Below are positions 32,901-48,800 of a DNA stretch of 64,000 nucleotides, piece after piece. The notes beneath the pieces are model-generated. The model was not told the DNA's origin. It worked only from the letters and a program-made list of their open reading frames with translations, and did not search any database. The position numbers and the translations under genes are program-made. The stretch comes from Sympetrum striolatum (taxonomy: Eukaryota > Arthropoda > Insecta > Odonata > Libellulidae). The stretch is taken from NCBI GenBank assembly GCA_947579665.1, contig OX388343.1:94158254-94222253 (forward strand). The letters are read 5' to 3'. Positions within the stretch are counted from its first letter, which is position 1; the number at the start of each line of letters is the position of its first letter.

Positions 32901-35900
32901 CCTTTTTCCCTTAATTTTCATCAAATTTTTCGGAGTCACAAAGGAAAAAAGAAACAAAAACGAATTATTTTAGCGAACTTTACAATTGTTTTCCTCGTTC
33001 ATTCCTAAATTTTCCTTATTTTATCGAGATATTATCGGAAAAAGAAACAAAATCGAATACCTTTTGCAAAAATAAAATTTTTTTCCTATTTTTATCCCTA
33101 AATTTTCCTCATTTTAAATGAGATATTATCGAAAATCGAATAATTTTAACAAAATTTTTTTTTTTCCTTAATTTTCCTCATTTTATCGAAATATTATCGA
33201 AAAAAAGCAACAAAAACGAATTATTTTAGAGAAATTACAATTTTTTTTCTCTATTTTTCGTTAATAATCCTTATTTTATCGAGATTTTATCATAAAAAGC
33301 AACAAAATAAAAAAATATTAGTCAAATTTAAATTTTTTACCTCTTTTTTTCCTTAAATTTTCACATTTTATAGAGTTATGATCAAAAAAAGCTTAAAAAA
33401 AAGATTAATTTATGCTAAATTTCAATTTTTCTCCTCGTTTTTCCTTCATTATCCTCATTTTATCGAGATATTGCCGAAAAAAGAAAAAATACGAATAATT
33501 TTAGCGAAATTTTAATTTAATTTCCTCTTTTTTTTACTTAATTTTCCTCTTTTTTTCGAGAATTTATCGAAATAAACAACCAAAACGAATAATTTTAGCA
33601 AAACTTCAATTCTTTCCCTCTTTCTTTCCTAAATTATCCTCATTTTATCAAAATATGACCGAAAAAAGAAACAAAAACGAATAAATTATGCTAAATTTCA
33701 ATTTTTTCCCTTTTTTTCCTTAATTTTCCTCATTTTATCGAGATATTATCGAGAAAAGAAACAAAACAGATAATTTTAGCGAAATTTCAATTTTTTTCCT
33801 CATTTATTGCCTTAATTTACCTCATTTTATTTAGATAAGATCGAAAAAAGCAACAAAAACAAATAATTTTAGCGAAATTTTATATTTTATCTTTAATTTT
33901 CCTTGTTTTACCTAATAATGATCGAAAAAAGCAACAAAAACCATTAACTTAAGCGAAATTTCAATTTTTTACCCTTTTTTTCCTTAATTTAACTCATTTT
34001 ATCAAGATATGACCGAATAAAGCAACAAAAACGAAGGATTTTAGCGTAATTTCATTTGTTTCCTTTTTTCCCCTTATTTTAATCATATTATCGAGATATT
34101 ATCGAAAAGAGAAACAAAACAGATAATTTTAGCGAAATTTCAATTTTTTTCCTCCTTTTTTCCTTAATTTTCCACATTTAACCGAAATATGACCAAAAAT
34201 GCAACAAAAACGAATAATTCATGCTAAATTTTATCTTTTTTCATCTTTTTACTTAATTTTCCTCATTTTATCGAGCTATGATTGAAAAAATCAACAAAAA
34301 AGATTAATTTTAGCGAAATTTCAATTTTTTTCCTCTTTTTTTCCTTAATTTTTCTCATTTTATAGAGCTATGATTGAAAAAATCAACAAAAAAGATTAAT
34401 TTTAGCGAAATTTTAATTTGTTTCCTCTTTTTTCCTTAATTTTCTTCATTTTATCGAGATTTTATCGAAATAAGCAACAAAAACGAATACTTTTAGCGAA
34501 ATTTCAATTTTTTCCCTTTTTTCCTTAATTTTCCTCATTTTATCAATATATGACCGAAAAAAGCAACTAAAACGAATAATTTATGCTTAATGTCTATTTC
34601 TTTCCTCTTTCTTCCCTTCATTTTCCTCATTTTATCAATATATTACCGAAAAAAGAAAAAAAAAACGAATAATTTTTGCGAAATTTCAATTTTTTTCCTC
34701 TTTTTTTCTTTAATTTTCCTCAATTTATCGAGATATTATGGAATAAAGACACAAAAAAGGAATAATTTTAGCGAAATTTCAATTTTTTTCCTCTTTTATA
34801 GACTTTATTCTCCTCATTTTATTTAGATATGATCGAAAAAAGCAACAAAAACGAATTATATAAGAGAAATTACAATTTTTTTCCTCTTCTTTTCCCTTAA
34901 TTTTTCTAATTTTACAGAGATATGATCGTAAAAAGCAACAAAAACGAGTAATTTTATCGAAATTACAATTTTTTTTTCTCTTTCTTTCCTTAATTTCCCT
35001 TATTTTATCGAGATTTTATCGTAAAAAGCAACAAAATCGAATAACTTAACCAAAAATACAATTTTTTTCCTATTTTTATCGCTTAATTTTCCTCATTTTA
35101 AATGAGATATTATCGAATTCGAATAATTTTAGCGAAATTTCTATTTTTATCCTTAATTTTCCTCATTTTATCGAGATATTATCGAAAAAAAGCATTAAAA
35201 ACGAATTATTTTAGAGAAATTACAATTTTTTTTCTCTTTTTTTCGTTAATAATCCTCCTTTTATCGAGATTTTATCATAAAAAGCAACAAAATCAAAAAA
35301 TATTAGTCAAATTTATATTTTTTACCTTTTTTTTTCTTTAAATTTTCACATTTTATAGAGTTATGATCGAAAAAAGCAATAAAAAAAGATTAATTTATGC
35401 TAAATTTCAATTTTTCTCCTCGTTTTTCCTTCATTATCCTCATTTTATCAAAATATTGCCGAAAAAAGAAAAAAAACGAATAATTTTAGCGAAATTTTAA
35501 TTTTATTTCCTCTTTTTTTTACTTAATTTTCCTCTTTTTTTCGAGAATTTATCGAAATAAACAACCAAAACGAATAATTTTAGCACGATATCAATTTTTC
35601 CCATTTTTTTCTTTATTTTCCTCATTTTATCGTGATATTACCGAGAAAAGAAACAGAACACATAATTTTAGCGAAATTTTAATTTTATTTCCTCTTTTTT
35701 TTACTTAATTTTCCTCTTTTTTTCGAGAATTTATCGAAATAAACAACCAAAACGAATAATTTTAGCACAATATCAATTTTTTCCCTTTTTTTCCTTTATT
35801 TTCCTCATTTTATCGTGATATTACCGAGAAAAGAAACAGAACACATAATTTTAGCAAAATTTCAATTTTTTCCCTCTTTTTTTTCCTAAATTTTCCTCAT

Positions 35901-38900
35901 TTTATCAAAATATGACCGAAAAAAGCAACAAAAACGAATAAATTATGCTAAATTTCAATTGTTTTCCTCTTTTTCTCCTTCATTCTACTCATTCTATCAA
36001 GATATAGACGAAAAAAGCAACAAAATCGATTAACTTTAGCAAAAATAGAATTTTTTTCCTATTTTTATCCCTTAATTTTCCTCATTTTAAATGAGATATT
36101 ATCGAAAATCGAATAATTTTAGGGAAATTTCTATTTTTTTTCCTTAATTTTCTTCATTTTATCGAGATATTATCGAAAAAAAGCAACAAAAAAGAATTAT
36201 TTCAGAGAAATTAAAATTTCGTTCCTCTTTTTTTCGTTAATTATTCTCATTTTATCGAGATATTATCGAAAAAAAGCAACAAGAACGAAATATTTTAGAG
36301 AAATTACAATTTTTTTCCTCTTTGTTTTCCTTAATTTTACTCATTTTTTAGAGATTTTATCGAAATAAGCAACAAAAACGAATAATGTTAACAAAATATC
36401 AATTTTTTTCCTCTTTTATAGCAATTATTCTCCTCATTTTATTTAGATATGATAGAAAAACAGAAACAAAAACGAATTATTTAAGAGAAATTACAATTTT
36501 TTCCTCTTTTTTACTTAATTTTTCTGATTTAATGGAAAAAAGCAACAAATATTAATAATTTTAGTAAAATTCTGATTTTTTTCCTCTTTCATTGCCTTAA
36601 TTTTCCTCATTTTATTTGGATATGATCGAAAAAAGCAACAAAAACGAATAATTTTAGCGAAATTTCAAATTATTTCTTTAATTTTCTTTATTTTATCTAA
36701 TAATGATCGAAAAAAGCAACAAGAACGAAATATTTTAGCGTAATTTCATTTTTTTCCTTTTTTCCCCTTTACTTTCCTCATTTTAACGAGGTATTATCGA
36801 AAAAGGAAACATAAACAGATAATTTTATCGAAATTTCAATCTTTTTCCTCCTTTTTTTCTTAATTTTCCTCATTTTATCGAAATATGACCGAAAAAATCA
36901 GATAAAACGAATAATCTATGCTAAATATCAACTTTTTTCCTCATTATTTCCTTAATTTTCCTCATTTTATCGAGATATGACCGAAAAAAGCAACAACAAC
37001 GAATAATTTTAGAAAAATTTCAATTTTTTAAACATCATATATCCTTAATTTTCTTCATTTTATCAAGATATAACCGAAATAAGCAATAAAAACGAATAAT
37101 TGTAGCATAATATCAATTTTTTCCCTTTTTTTTCCTTAATTTTCCTCAATTTATCGAGATATGACCGAAAAATGCAACAAAAACAAATAATTTTAGCGTA
37201 ATTTCAATTTTTTTCTCTTTTCCTTCCTAAATTTTCTTCATTTTATCGAGTTATTATCGAAAAAAGCAACAACAACGAATAATTTTAGAAAAATTTCAAT
37301 TTTTTTAATCTTTTTATCCTTAATTTTCTTCATTTTATCAAGATATAACCGAAATAAGCAATAAAAACGAATAATTGTAGCATAATATCAATTTTTTCCC
37401 TTTTTTTTCCTTAATTTTCCTCATTTTATCGAGATATGACCGAAAAAAACAACTAAAACGAATAATTTTAGTGAAATTTCAATTTTCTTCCTCTTTTTTT
37501 TCCTTTACTTTCCTCATTTTATGGAGTTATTATGGAAAAAAGAAAAAAAATCGAATAACTTTAGCAAAAATTCAATTTTTTTCCAATTTTTATCACTTAA
37601 TTATTCCTCATACTAAATGAGATATTATCGAAAATCGAACAATTTAAGCGAAATTTCTATTTTTTTCATAAATTTTCCTCATTTTATCGAAATATTATCG
37701 AATAAAGGCAACAAAAACGAATTATTTTAGAGAAATTACAACAATTTCCTCCATTTTATCGTTAATTATCCTCATTTTATCGAGATATTATCGAAAGAAA
37801 GCAACAAAATCTAATAATTTTATCAAAATTTTAATATTTTAACACTTTTTTTTCCCTTAATTATTTTCATTTTATAGAGAAATCATCGAAAAAAGCAACA
37901 AGAAAGATTAATTTTAGCAAAATTACAATTTTTTTCCTCTTTTTTTGTTATTTATCCTCATTTTATCGAGATTTTATCGCAAAAAGAAACAAAATCATAT
38001 AACTTTAGCAAAAATACAATTTTTTTCCTTTTTTTTCCTTAATCTTCCTCATTTTATGGAGTCACAATGGAAATAAAAAACGAATAATTTTAGAGAAATT
38101 ACAATTGTTTTGCTCTTTCATTCCTAAATTTTCCTCTTATTTTATCGAGATATTATCGAAAAAAGCATCATAAACGAATAATTTAAGCGATATTTCAAAT
38201 TTTTCCACTTTTTTTCCTTAATTTTCCTCATTTTATCAAGATATGACCGAAAAAAGAAACAGAAAAGAATTATTTTAGCGAAGTTTACAATTGTTTTCCT
38301 CGTTCATTCCTAAATTTTCCTTATTTTATCGAGATTTTATCGTAAAAAGAAACAAAATCTCAAACTCAAAAAAAAAGAAGAAAAATACCTTTTGCAAAAA
38401 TAAAATTTTTTTCCTATTTTTATCCCTAAATTTTCCTCATTTTAAATGATATATTATCGAAAATCGTATAATTTTAGCAAAATTTCTATTTTTTTCCTTA
38501 ATTTTCCTCATTTTATCATAATATGACTGAATAAAGCAACAAAAACGAATAAATTATGCTAAATTTCAATTGTTTTTCTCTTTTTCTCCTTCATTCTACT
38601 CATTCTATCGAGATATAGACGAAAAAGCAACAAAATCGAATAACTTTAGCAAAAATACAATTTTTTTCCTATTTTTATCCCTTAATTTTCCTCATTTTAA
38701 ATGAGATATTATAGAAAATCGAATAATTTCAGGGAAATTTCTATTTTTTTTCCTTAATTTTCCTCATTTTATCGAGATATTATCGAAAAAAAGCAACAAA
38801 AACGAATTATTTTAGAGAAATTACAATTTTTTTCCTCTTTTTTTCGTTAATTATTCTCATTTTATCGAGATATTATCGAAAAAAAGCAACAAAAACGAAT

Positions 38901-41900
38901 TATTTTAGAGAAATTACAATTTTTTCCTCTTTGTTTTCCTTAATTTTACTCATATTTTAGAGATTTTATCGAAATAAGCAACAAAAACGAATAATGAGAG
39001 CAAAATATCAATTTTTTTCCTCTTTTATAGCAATTATTCTCCTCATTTTATTTAGATATGATAGAAAAACATTAACAAAAACGAATTATTTAAGAGAAAT
39101 TACAATTTTTTCCTCTTTTTTACTTAATTTTTCTGATTTTATGGAAAAAAGCAACAAATATTAATAATTTTAGTAAAATTCTGATTTTTTTCCTCTTTCA
39201 TTGCCTTAATTTTCATCATTTTATTTCGATATGATCGAAAAAAGCAACAAAAACGAAATATTTTAGCGTAATTTCATTTTTTTTCCTTTTTTCCCCTTTA
39301 CTTTCCTCATTTTAACGAGGTATTATCGAAAAAGGAAACATAAACAGATAATTTTATCGAAATTTCAATCTTTTCCTCCTTTTTTTCTTAATTTTCCTCA
39401 TTTTATCGAAATATGACCGAAAAAATCAGGTAAAACGAATAATCTATGCTAAATATCAACTTTTTTCCTCATTATTTCCTTAATTTTCCTCATTTTATCG
39501 AGATATGACCGAAAAAAGCAACAAAAACAAATAATTTTAGCGAAATTTCAATTTTTTTCCTCTTTTCCTTCCTAAATTTTCTTCATTTTATCGAGTTATT
39601 ATCGAAAAAAGCAACAACAACGAATAATTTTAGAAAAATTTCAATTTTTTTAATCTTTTTATCCTTAATTTTCTTCATTTTATCAAGATATAACCGAAAT
39701 AAGCAATAAAAACGAATAATTGTAGCATAATATCAATTTTTTCCCTGTTTTTTCCTTAATTTTCCTCATTTTATCGAGATATGACCGAAAAAAACAACTA
39801 AAACGAATAATTTTAGTGAAATTTCAATTTTCTTCCTCTTTTTTTTCCTTTACTTTCCTCATTTTATGGAGTTATTATGGAAAAAAGAAAAAAAATCGAA
39901 TAACTTTAGCAAAAATTCAATTTTTTTCCAATTTTTATCACTTAATTATTCCTCATACTAAATGAGATATTATCGAAAATCGAACAATTTTAGCGAAATT
40001 TCTATTTTTTTCATAAATTTTCCTCATTTTATCGAAATATTATCGAATAAAGGCAACAAAAACGATATATTTTAGAGAAATTACAATAATTTCCTCTATT
40101 TTATCGTTAATTATCCTCATTTTATCGAGATATTATCGAAAGAAAGCAACAAAATCTTATAATTTTATCAAAATTTTATTATTTTACCACTTTTTTTTCC
40201 TTAATTTTTTTCATTTTATAGAGAAATCCTCGAAAAAACAACACGAATGAATTATTTTAGCAAAATTACAATTTTTTTCCTCTTTTTTTTTTATTTATCC
40301 TCATTTTATCGAGAATTTATCGTAAAAAGAAACAAAATCAAATAACTTTAGCAAAAATACAATTTTTTCCTTTTTTTCCTTAATCTTCCTCATTTTATGG
40401 AGTCACAATGGAAATAAAAAACAAATAATTTTAGAGAAATTACAATTGTTTTGCTCTTTCATTCCTAAATTTTCTTTATTTTATCGAGATATTTTCGAGA
40501 AAAACATCATAAACGAATAATTTAAGCGAAATTTCTAATTTTTCCACTTTTTTTCCTCATTTTATCAAGATATGACCGAAAAAAGCAACAAAAACGAATA
40601 ATTTTAGCAAAATTTCAATTTTTTCCTTTTTCCCTTAATTTTCATCAAATTTTTCGGAGTCACAAAGGAAAAAAGAAACAAAAACGAATTATTTTAGCGA
40701 ACTTTACAATTGTTTTCCTCGTTCATTCCTAAATTTTCCTTATTTTATCGAGATATTATCGGAAAAAGAAACAAAATCGAATACCTTTTGCAAAAATAAA
40801 ATTTTTTTCCTATTTTTATCCCTAAATTTTCCTCATTTTAAATGAGATATTATCGAAAATCGAATAATTTTAACAAAATTTTTTTTTTCCTTAATTTTCC
40901 TCATTTTATCGAAATATTATCGAAAAAAAGCAACAAAAACGAATTATTTTAGAGAAATTACAATTTTTTTTCTCTATTTTTCGTTAATAATCCTTATTTT
41001 ATCGAGATTTTATCATAAAAAGCAACAAAATAAAAAAATATTAGTCAAATTTAAATTTTTTACCTCTTTTTTTCCTTAAATTTTCACATTTTATAGAGTT
41101 ATGATCAAAAAAAGCTTAAAAAAAAGATTAATTTATGCTAAATTTCAATTTTTCTCCTCGTTTTTCCTTCATTATCCTCATTTTATCGAGATATTGCCGA
41201 AAAAAGAAAAAATACGAATAATTTTAGCGAAATTTTAATTTAATTTCCTCTTTTTTTTACTTAATTTTCCTCTTTTTTTCGAGAATTTATCGAAATAAAC
41301 AACCAAAACGAATAATTTTAGCAAAACTTCAATTCTTTCCCTCTTTCTTTCCTAAATTATCCTCATTTTATCAAAATATGACCGAAAAAAGAAACAAAAA
41401 CGAATAAATTATGCTAAATTTCAATTTTTTCCCTTTTTTTCCTTAATTTTCCTCATTTTATCGAGATATTATCGAGAAAAGAAACAAAACAGATAATTTT
41501 AGCGAAATTTCAATTTTTTTCCTCATTTATTGCCTTAATTTACCTCATTTTATTTAGATAAGATCGAAAAAAGCAACAAAAACAAATAATTTTAGCGAAA
41601 TTTTATATTTTATCTTTAATTTTCCTTGTTTTACCTAATAATGATCGAAAAAAGCAACAAAAACCATTAACTTAAGCGAAATTTCAATTTTTTACCCTTT
41701 TTTTCCTTAATTTAACTCATTTTATCAAGATATGACCGAATAAAGCAACAAAAACGAAGGATTTTAGCGTAATTTCATTTGTTTCCTTTTTTCCCCTTAT
41801 TTTAATCATATTATCGAGATATTATCGAAAAGAGAAACAAAACAGATAATTTTAGCGAAATTTCAATTTTTTTCCTCCTTTTTTCCTTAATTTTCCACAT

Positions 41901-42300
41901 TTAACCGAAATATGACCAAAAATGCAACAAAAACGAATAATTCATGCTAAATTTTATCTTTTTTCATCTTTTTACTTAATTTTCCTCATTTTATCGAGCT
42001 ATGATTGAAAAAATCAACAAAAAAGATTAATTTTAGCGAAATTTCAATTTTTTTCCTCTTTTTTTCCTTAATTTTTCTCATTTTATAGAGCTATGATTGA
42101 AAAAATCAACAAAAAAGATTAATTTTAGCGAAATTTTAATTTGTTTCCTCTTTTTTCCTTAATTTTCTTCATTTTATCGAGATTTTATCGAAATAAGCAA
42201 CAAAAACGAATACTTTTAGCGAAATTTCAATTTTTTCCCTTTTTTCCTTAATTTTCCTCATTTTATCAATATATGACCGAAAAAAGCAACTAAAACGAAT
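30000..42300 (+). repeat. 7724-bp higher-order repeat
   Basis: Sequence from about 30.0-34.58 kb recurs at about 37.7-42.30 kb. Markers are AAATCTCAAACTC (30631, 38355), CGGAGTCACA (32931, 40655) and AGATTAATTTTAGC (30181, 37905), all exactly 7724 bp apart. The ~4.3 kb from about 30.3 kb onward is nearly identical by eye. At 34584 the first copy has an additional ~94-bp monomer (beginning TGCTTAATGT) that the second copy lacks, after which the offset becomes 7630. Confidence 0.85.
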
Positions 42301-45000
42301 AATTTTTGCGAAATTTCAATTTTTTTCCTCTTTTTTTCTTTAATTTTCCTCAATTTATCGAGATATTATGGAATAAAGACACAAAAAAGGAATAATTTTA
42401 GCGAAATTTCAATTTTTTTCCTCTTTTATAGACTTTATTCTCCTCATTTTATTTAGATATGATCGAAAAAAGCAACAAAAACGAATTATATAAGAGAAAT
42501 TACAATTTTTTTCCTCTTCTTTTCCCTTAATTTTTCTAATTTTACAGAGATATGATCGTAAAAAGCAACAAAAACGAGTAATTTTATCGAAATTACAATT
42601 TTTTTTTCTCTTTCTTTCCTTAATTTCCCTTATTTTATCGAGATTTTATCGTAAAAAGCAACAAAATCGAATAACTTAACCAAAAATACAATTTTTTTCC
42701 TATTTTTATCGCTTAATTTTCCTCATTTTAAATGAGATATTATCGAATTCGAATAATTTTAGCGAAATTTCTATTTTTATCCTTAATTTTCCTCATTTTA
42801 TCGAGATATTATCGAAAAAAAGCATTAAAAACGAATTATTTTAGAAAAATTACAATTTTTTTTCTCTTTTTTTCGTTAATAATCCTCCTTTTATCGAGAT
42901 TTTATCATAAAAAGCAACAAAATCAAAAAATATTAGTCAAATTTATATTTTTTACCTTTTTTTTTCTTTAAATTTTCACATTTTATAGAGTTATGATCGA
43001 AAAAAGCAATAAAAAAAGATTAATTTATGCTAAATTTCAATTTTTCTCCTCGTTTTTCCTTCATTATCCTCATTTTATCAAAATATTGCCGAAAAAAGAA
43101 AAAAAACGAATAATTTTAGCGAAATTTTAATTTAATTTCCTCTTTTTTTTACTTAATTTTCCTCTTTTTTTCGAGAATTTATCGAAATAAACAACCAAAA
43201 CGAATAATTTTAGCAAAACTTCAATTCTTTCCCTCTTTCTTTCCTAAATTATCCTCATTTTATCAAAATATGACCGAAAAAAGAAACAAAAACGAATAAA
43301 TTATGCTAAATTTCAATTTTTTCCCTTTTTTTCCTTAATTTTCCTCATTTTATCGAGATATTATCGAGAAAAGAAACAAAACAGATAATTTTAGCGAAAT
43401 TTCAATTTTTTTCCTCATTTATTGCCTTAATTTACCTCATTTTATTTAGATAAGATCGAAAAAAGCAACAAAAACAAATAATTTTAGCGAAATTTTATAT
43501 TTTATCTTTAATTTTCCTTGTTTTACCTAATAATGATCGAAAAAAGCAACAAAAACCATTAACTTAAGCGAAATTTCAATTTTTTACCCTTTTTTTCCTT
43601 AATTTAACTCATTTTATCAAGATATGACCGAATAAAGCAACAAAAACGAAGGATTTTAGCGTAATTTCATTTGTTTCCTTTTTTCCCCTTATTTTAATCA
43701 TATTATCGAGATATTATCGAAAAGAGAAACAAAACAGATAATTTTAGCGAAATTTCAATTTTTTTCCTCCTTTTTTCCTTAATTTTCCACATTTAACCGA
43801 AATATGACCAAAAATGCAACAAAAACGAATAATTCATGCTAAATTTTATCTTTTTTCATCTTTTTACTTAATTTTCCTCATTTTATCGAGCTATGATTGA
43901 AAAAATCAACAAAAAAGATTAATTTTAGCGAAATTTCAATTTTTTTCCTCTTTTTTTCCTTAATTTTTCTCATTTTATAGAGCTATGATTGAAAAAATCA
44001 ACAAAAAAGATTAATTTTAGCGAAATTTTAATTTGTTTCCTCTTTTTTCCTTAATTTTCTTCATTTTATCGAGATTTTATCGAAATAAGCAACAAAAACG
44101 AATACTTTTAGCGAAATTTCAATTTTTTCCCTTTTTTCCTTAATTTTCCTCATTTTATCAATATATGACCGAAAAAAGCAACTAAAACGAATAATTTTTG
44201 CGAAATTTCAATTTTTTTCCTCTTTTTTTCTTTAATTTTCCTCAATTTATCGAGATATTATGGAATAAAGACACAAAAAAGGAATAATTTTAGCGAAATT
44301 TCAATTTTTTTCCTCTTTTATAGACTTTATTCTCCTCATTTTATTTAGATATGATCGAAAAAAGCAACAAAAACGAATTATATAAGAGAAATTACAATTT
44401 TTTTCCTCTTCTTTTCCCTTAATTTTTCTAATTTTACAGAGATATGATCGTAAAAAGCAACAAAAACGAGTAATTTTATCGAAATTACAATTTTTTTTTC
44501 TCTTTCTTTCCTTAATTTCCCTTATTTTATCGAGATTTTATCGTAAAAAGCAACAAAATCGAATAACTTAACCAAAAATACAATTTTTTTCCTATTTTTA
44601 TCGCTTAATTTTCCTCATTTTAAATGAGATATTATCGAATTCGAATAATTTTAGCGAAATTTCTATTTTTATCCTTAATTTTCCTCATTTTATCGAGATA
44701 TTATCGAAAAAAAGCATTAAAAACGAATTATTTTAGAGAAATTACAATTTTTTTTCTCTTTTTTTCGTTAATAATCCTCCTTTTATCGAGATTTTATCAT
44801 AAAAAGCAACAAAATCAAAAAATATTAGTCAAATTTATATTTTTTACCTTTTTTTTTCTTTAAATTTTCACATTTTATAGAGTTATGATCGAAAAAAGCA
44901 ATAAAAAAAGATTAATTTATGCTAAATTTCAATTTTTCTCCTCGTTTTTCCTTCATTATCCTCATTTTATCAAAATATTGCCGAAAAAAGAAAAAAAACG
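41220..45000 (+). repeat. 1892-bp tandem duplication
   Basis: The block ~41.22-43.11 kb is repeated directly at ~43.11-45.00 kb. The marker ATGAGATATTATCGAATTCG lies at 42732 and 44624. The join near 43.11 kb falls within a B monomer and preserves monomer phase. Only scattered differences are visible, so this looks like recent unequal exchange. Confidence 0.85.
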
Positions 45001-45849
45001 AATAATTTTAGCGAAATTTTAATTTTATTTCCTCTTTTTTTTACTTAATTTTCCTCTTTTTTTCGAGAATTTATCGAAATAAACAACCAAAACGAATAAC
45101 TTTAGCACGATATCAATTTTTCCCATTTTTTTCTTTATTTTCCTCATTTTATCGTGATATTACCGAGAAAAGAAACAGAACACATAATTTTAGCGAAATT
45201 TTAATTTTATTTCCTCTTTTTTTTACTTAATTTTCCTCTTTTTTTCGAGAATTTATCGAAATAAACAACCAAAACGAATAATTTTAGCACAATATCAATT
45301 TTTTCCCTTTTTTCCTTTCTTTTCCTCATTTTATCGTGATATTACCGAGAAAAGAAACAGAACACATAATTTTAGCAAAATTTCAATTTTTTCCCTCTTT
45401 TTTTTCCTAAATTTTCCTCATTTTATCAAAATATGACCGAAAAAAGCAACAAAAACGAATAAATTATGCTAAATTTCAATTGTTTTCCTCTTTTTCTCCT
45501 TCATTCTACTCATTCTATCAAGATATAGACGAAAAAAGCAACAAAATCGATTAACTTTAGCAAAAATAGAATTTTTTTCCTATTTTTATCCCTTAATTTT
45601 CCTCATTTTAAATGAGATATTATCGAAAATCGAATAATTTTAGGGAAATTTCTATTTTTTTTCCTTAATTTTCTTCATTTTATCGAGATATTATCGAAAA
45701 AAAGCAACAAAAAAGAATTATTTCAGAGAAATTACAATTTCGTTCCTCTTTTTTTCGTTAATTATTCTCATTTTATCGAGATATTATCGAAAAAAAGCAA
45801 CAAGAACGAAATATTTTAGAGAAATTACAATTTTTTTCCTCTTTGTTTT

Positions 45850-48800
45850 CCTTAATTTTACTCATTTTTTAGAGATTTTATCGAAATAAGCAACAAAAAC
45901 GAATAATGAGAGCAAAATATCAATTTTTTTCCTCTTTTATAGCAATTATTCTCCTCATTTTATTTAGATATGATAGAAAAACATTAACAAAAACGAATTA
46001 TTTAAGAGAAATTACAATTTTTTCCTCTTTTTTACTTAATTTTTCTGATTTTATGGAAAAAAGCAACAAATATTAATAATTTTAGTAAAATTCTGATTTT
46101 TTTCCTCTTTCATTGCCTTAATTTTCATCATTTTATTTCGATATGATCGAAAAAAGCAACAAAAACGAAATATTTTAGCGTAATTTCATTTTTTTTCCTT
46201 TTTTCCCCTTTACTTTCCTCATTTTAACGAGGTATTATCGAAAAAGGAAACATAAACAGATAATTTTATCGAAATTTCAATCTTTTCCTCCTTTTTTTCT
46301 TAATTTTCCTCATTTTATCGAAATATGACCGAAAAAATCAGGTAAAACGAATAATCTATGCTAAATATCAACTTTTTTCCTCATTATTTCCTTAATTTTC
46401 CTCATTTTATCGAGATATGACCGAAAAAAGCAACAAAAACAAATAATTTTAGCGAAATTTCAATTTTTTTCCTCTTTTCCTTCCTAAATTTTCTTCATTT
46501 TATCGAGTTATTATCGAAAAAAGCAACAACAACGAATAATTTTAGAAAAATTTCAATTTTTTTAATCTTTTTATCCTTAATTTTCTTCATTTTATCAAGA
46601 TATAACCGAAATAAGCAATAAAAACGAATAATTGTAGCATAATATCAATTTTTTCCCTGTTTTTTCCTTAATTTTCCTCATTTTATCGAGATATGACCGA
46701 AAAAAACAACTAAAACGAATAATTTTAGTGAAATTTCAATTTTCTTCCTCTTTTTTTTCCTTTACTTTCCTCATTTTATGGAGTTATTATGGAAAAAAGA
46801 AAAAAAATCGAATAACTTTAGCAAAAATTCAATTTTTTTCCAATTTTTATCACTTAATTATTCCTCATACTAAATGAGATATTATCGAAAATCGAACAAT
46901 TTTAGCGAAATTTCTATTTTTTTCATAAATTTTCCTCATTTTATCGAAATATTATCGAATAAAGGCAACAAAAACGATATATTTTAGAGAAATTACAATA
47001 ATTTCCTCTATTTTATCGTTAATTATCCTCATTTTATCGAGATATTATCGAAAGAAAGCAACAAAATCTTATAATTTTATCAAAATTTTATTATTTTACC
47101 ACTTTTTTTTCCTTAATTTTTTTCATTTTATAGAGAAATCCTCGAAAAAACAACACGAATGAATTATTTTAGCAAAATTACAATTTTTTTCCTCTTTTTT
47201 TTTTATTTATCCTCATTTTATCGAGAATTTATCGTAAAAAGAAACAAAATCAAATAACTTTAGCAAAAATACAATTTTTTCCTTTTTTTCCTTAATCTTC
47301 CTCATTTTATGGAGTCACAATGGAAATAAAAAACAAATAATTTTAGAGAAATTACAATTGTTTTGCTCTTTCATTCCTAAATTTTCTTTATTTTATCGAG
47401 ATATTTTCGAGAAAAACATCATAAACGAATAATTTAAGCGAAATTTCTAATTTTTCCACTTTTTTTCCTCATTTTATCAAGATATGACCGAAAAAAGCAA
47501 CAAAAACGAATAATTTTAGCAAAATTTCAATTTTTTCCTTTTTCCCTTAATTTTCATCAAATTTTTCGGAGTCACAAAGGAAAAAAGAAACAAAAACGAA
47601 TTATTTTAGCGAACTTTACAATTGTTTTTCTCGTTCATTCCTAAATTTTCCTTATTTTATCGAGATATTATCGGAAAAAGAAACAAAATCGAATACCTTT
47701 TGCAAAAATAAAATTTTTTTCCTATTTTTATCCCTAAATTTTCCTCATTTTAAATGAGATATTATCGAAAATCGAATAATTTTAACAAAATTTTTTTTTT
47801 TCCTTAATTTTCCTCATTTTATCGAAATATTATCGAAAAAAAGAAACAAAAACGAATTATTTTAGAGAAATTACAATTTTTTTTCTCTATTTTTCGTTAA
47901 TAATCCTTATTTTATCGAGATTTTATCATAAAAAGCAACAAAATAAAAAAATATTAGTCAAATTTAAATTTTTTACCTCTTTTTTTCCTTAAATTTTCAC
48001 ATTTTATAGAGTTATGATCAAAAAAAGCTTAAAAAAAAGATTAATTTATGCTAAATTTCAATTTTTCTCCTCGTTTTTCCTTCATTATCCTCATTTTATC
48101 GAGATATTGCCGAAAAAAGAAAAAATACGAATAATTTTAGCGAAATTTTAATTTAATTTCCTCTTTTTTTTACTTAATTTTCCTCTTTTTTTCGAGAATT
48201 TATCGAAATAAACAACCAAAACGAATAATTTTAGCAAAACTTCAATTCTTTCCCTCTTTCTTTCCTAAATTATCCTCATTTTATCAAAATATGACCGAAA
48301 AAAGAAACAAAAACGAATAAATTATGCTAAATTTCAATTTTTTCCCTTTTTTTCCTTAATTTTCCTCATTTTATCGAGATATTATCGAGAAAAGAAACAA
48401 AACAGATAATTTTAGCGAAATTTCAATTTTTTTCCTCATTTATTGCCTTAATTTACCTCATTTTATTTAGATAAGATCGAAAAAAGCAACAAAAACAAAT
48501 AATTTTAGCGAAATTTTATATTTTATCTTTAATTTTCCTTGTTTTACCTAATAATGATCGAAAAAAGCAACAAAAACCATTAACTTAAGCGAAATTTCAA
48601 TTTTTTACCCTTTTTTTCCTTAATTTAACTCATTTTATCAAGATATGACCGAATAAAGCAACAAAAACGAAGGATTTTAGCGTAATTTCATTTGTTTCCT
48701 TTTTTCCCCTTATTTTAATCATATTATCGAGATATTATCGAAAAGAGAAACAAAACAGATAATTTTAGCGAAATTTCAATTTTTTTCCTCCTTTTTTCCT

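Noticed and set aside
34590..34826. 78-codon frame repeated at 49226 and 60869
   Set aside because: Same reason: it spans B monomers and its conservation follows the higher-order repeat, not selection on a protein.
35102..35341. 79-codon frame repeated almost unchanged at 42732, 44624, 49738 and 53673, looking like a conserved protein family
   Set aside because: It starts and ends inside satellite monomers, is made of Phe/Leu/Ile/Ser/Lys-rich sequence forced by T- and A-rich DNA, and is conserved only because the DNA block is duplicated. No domain is recognisable.
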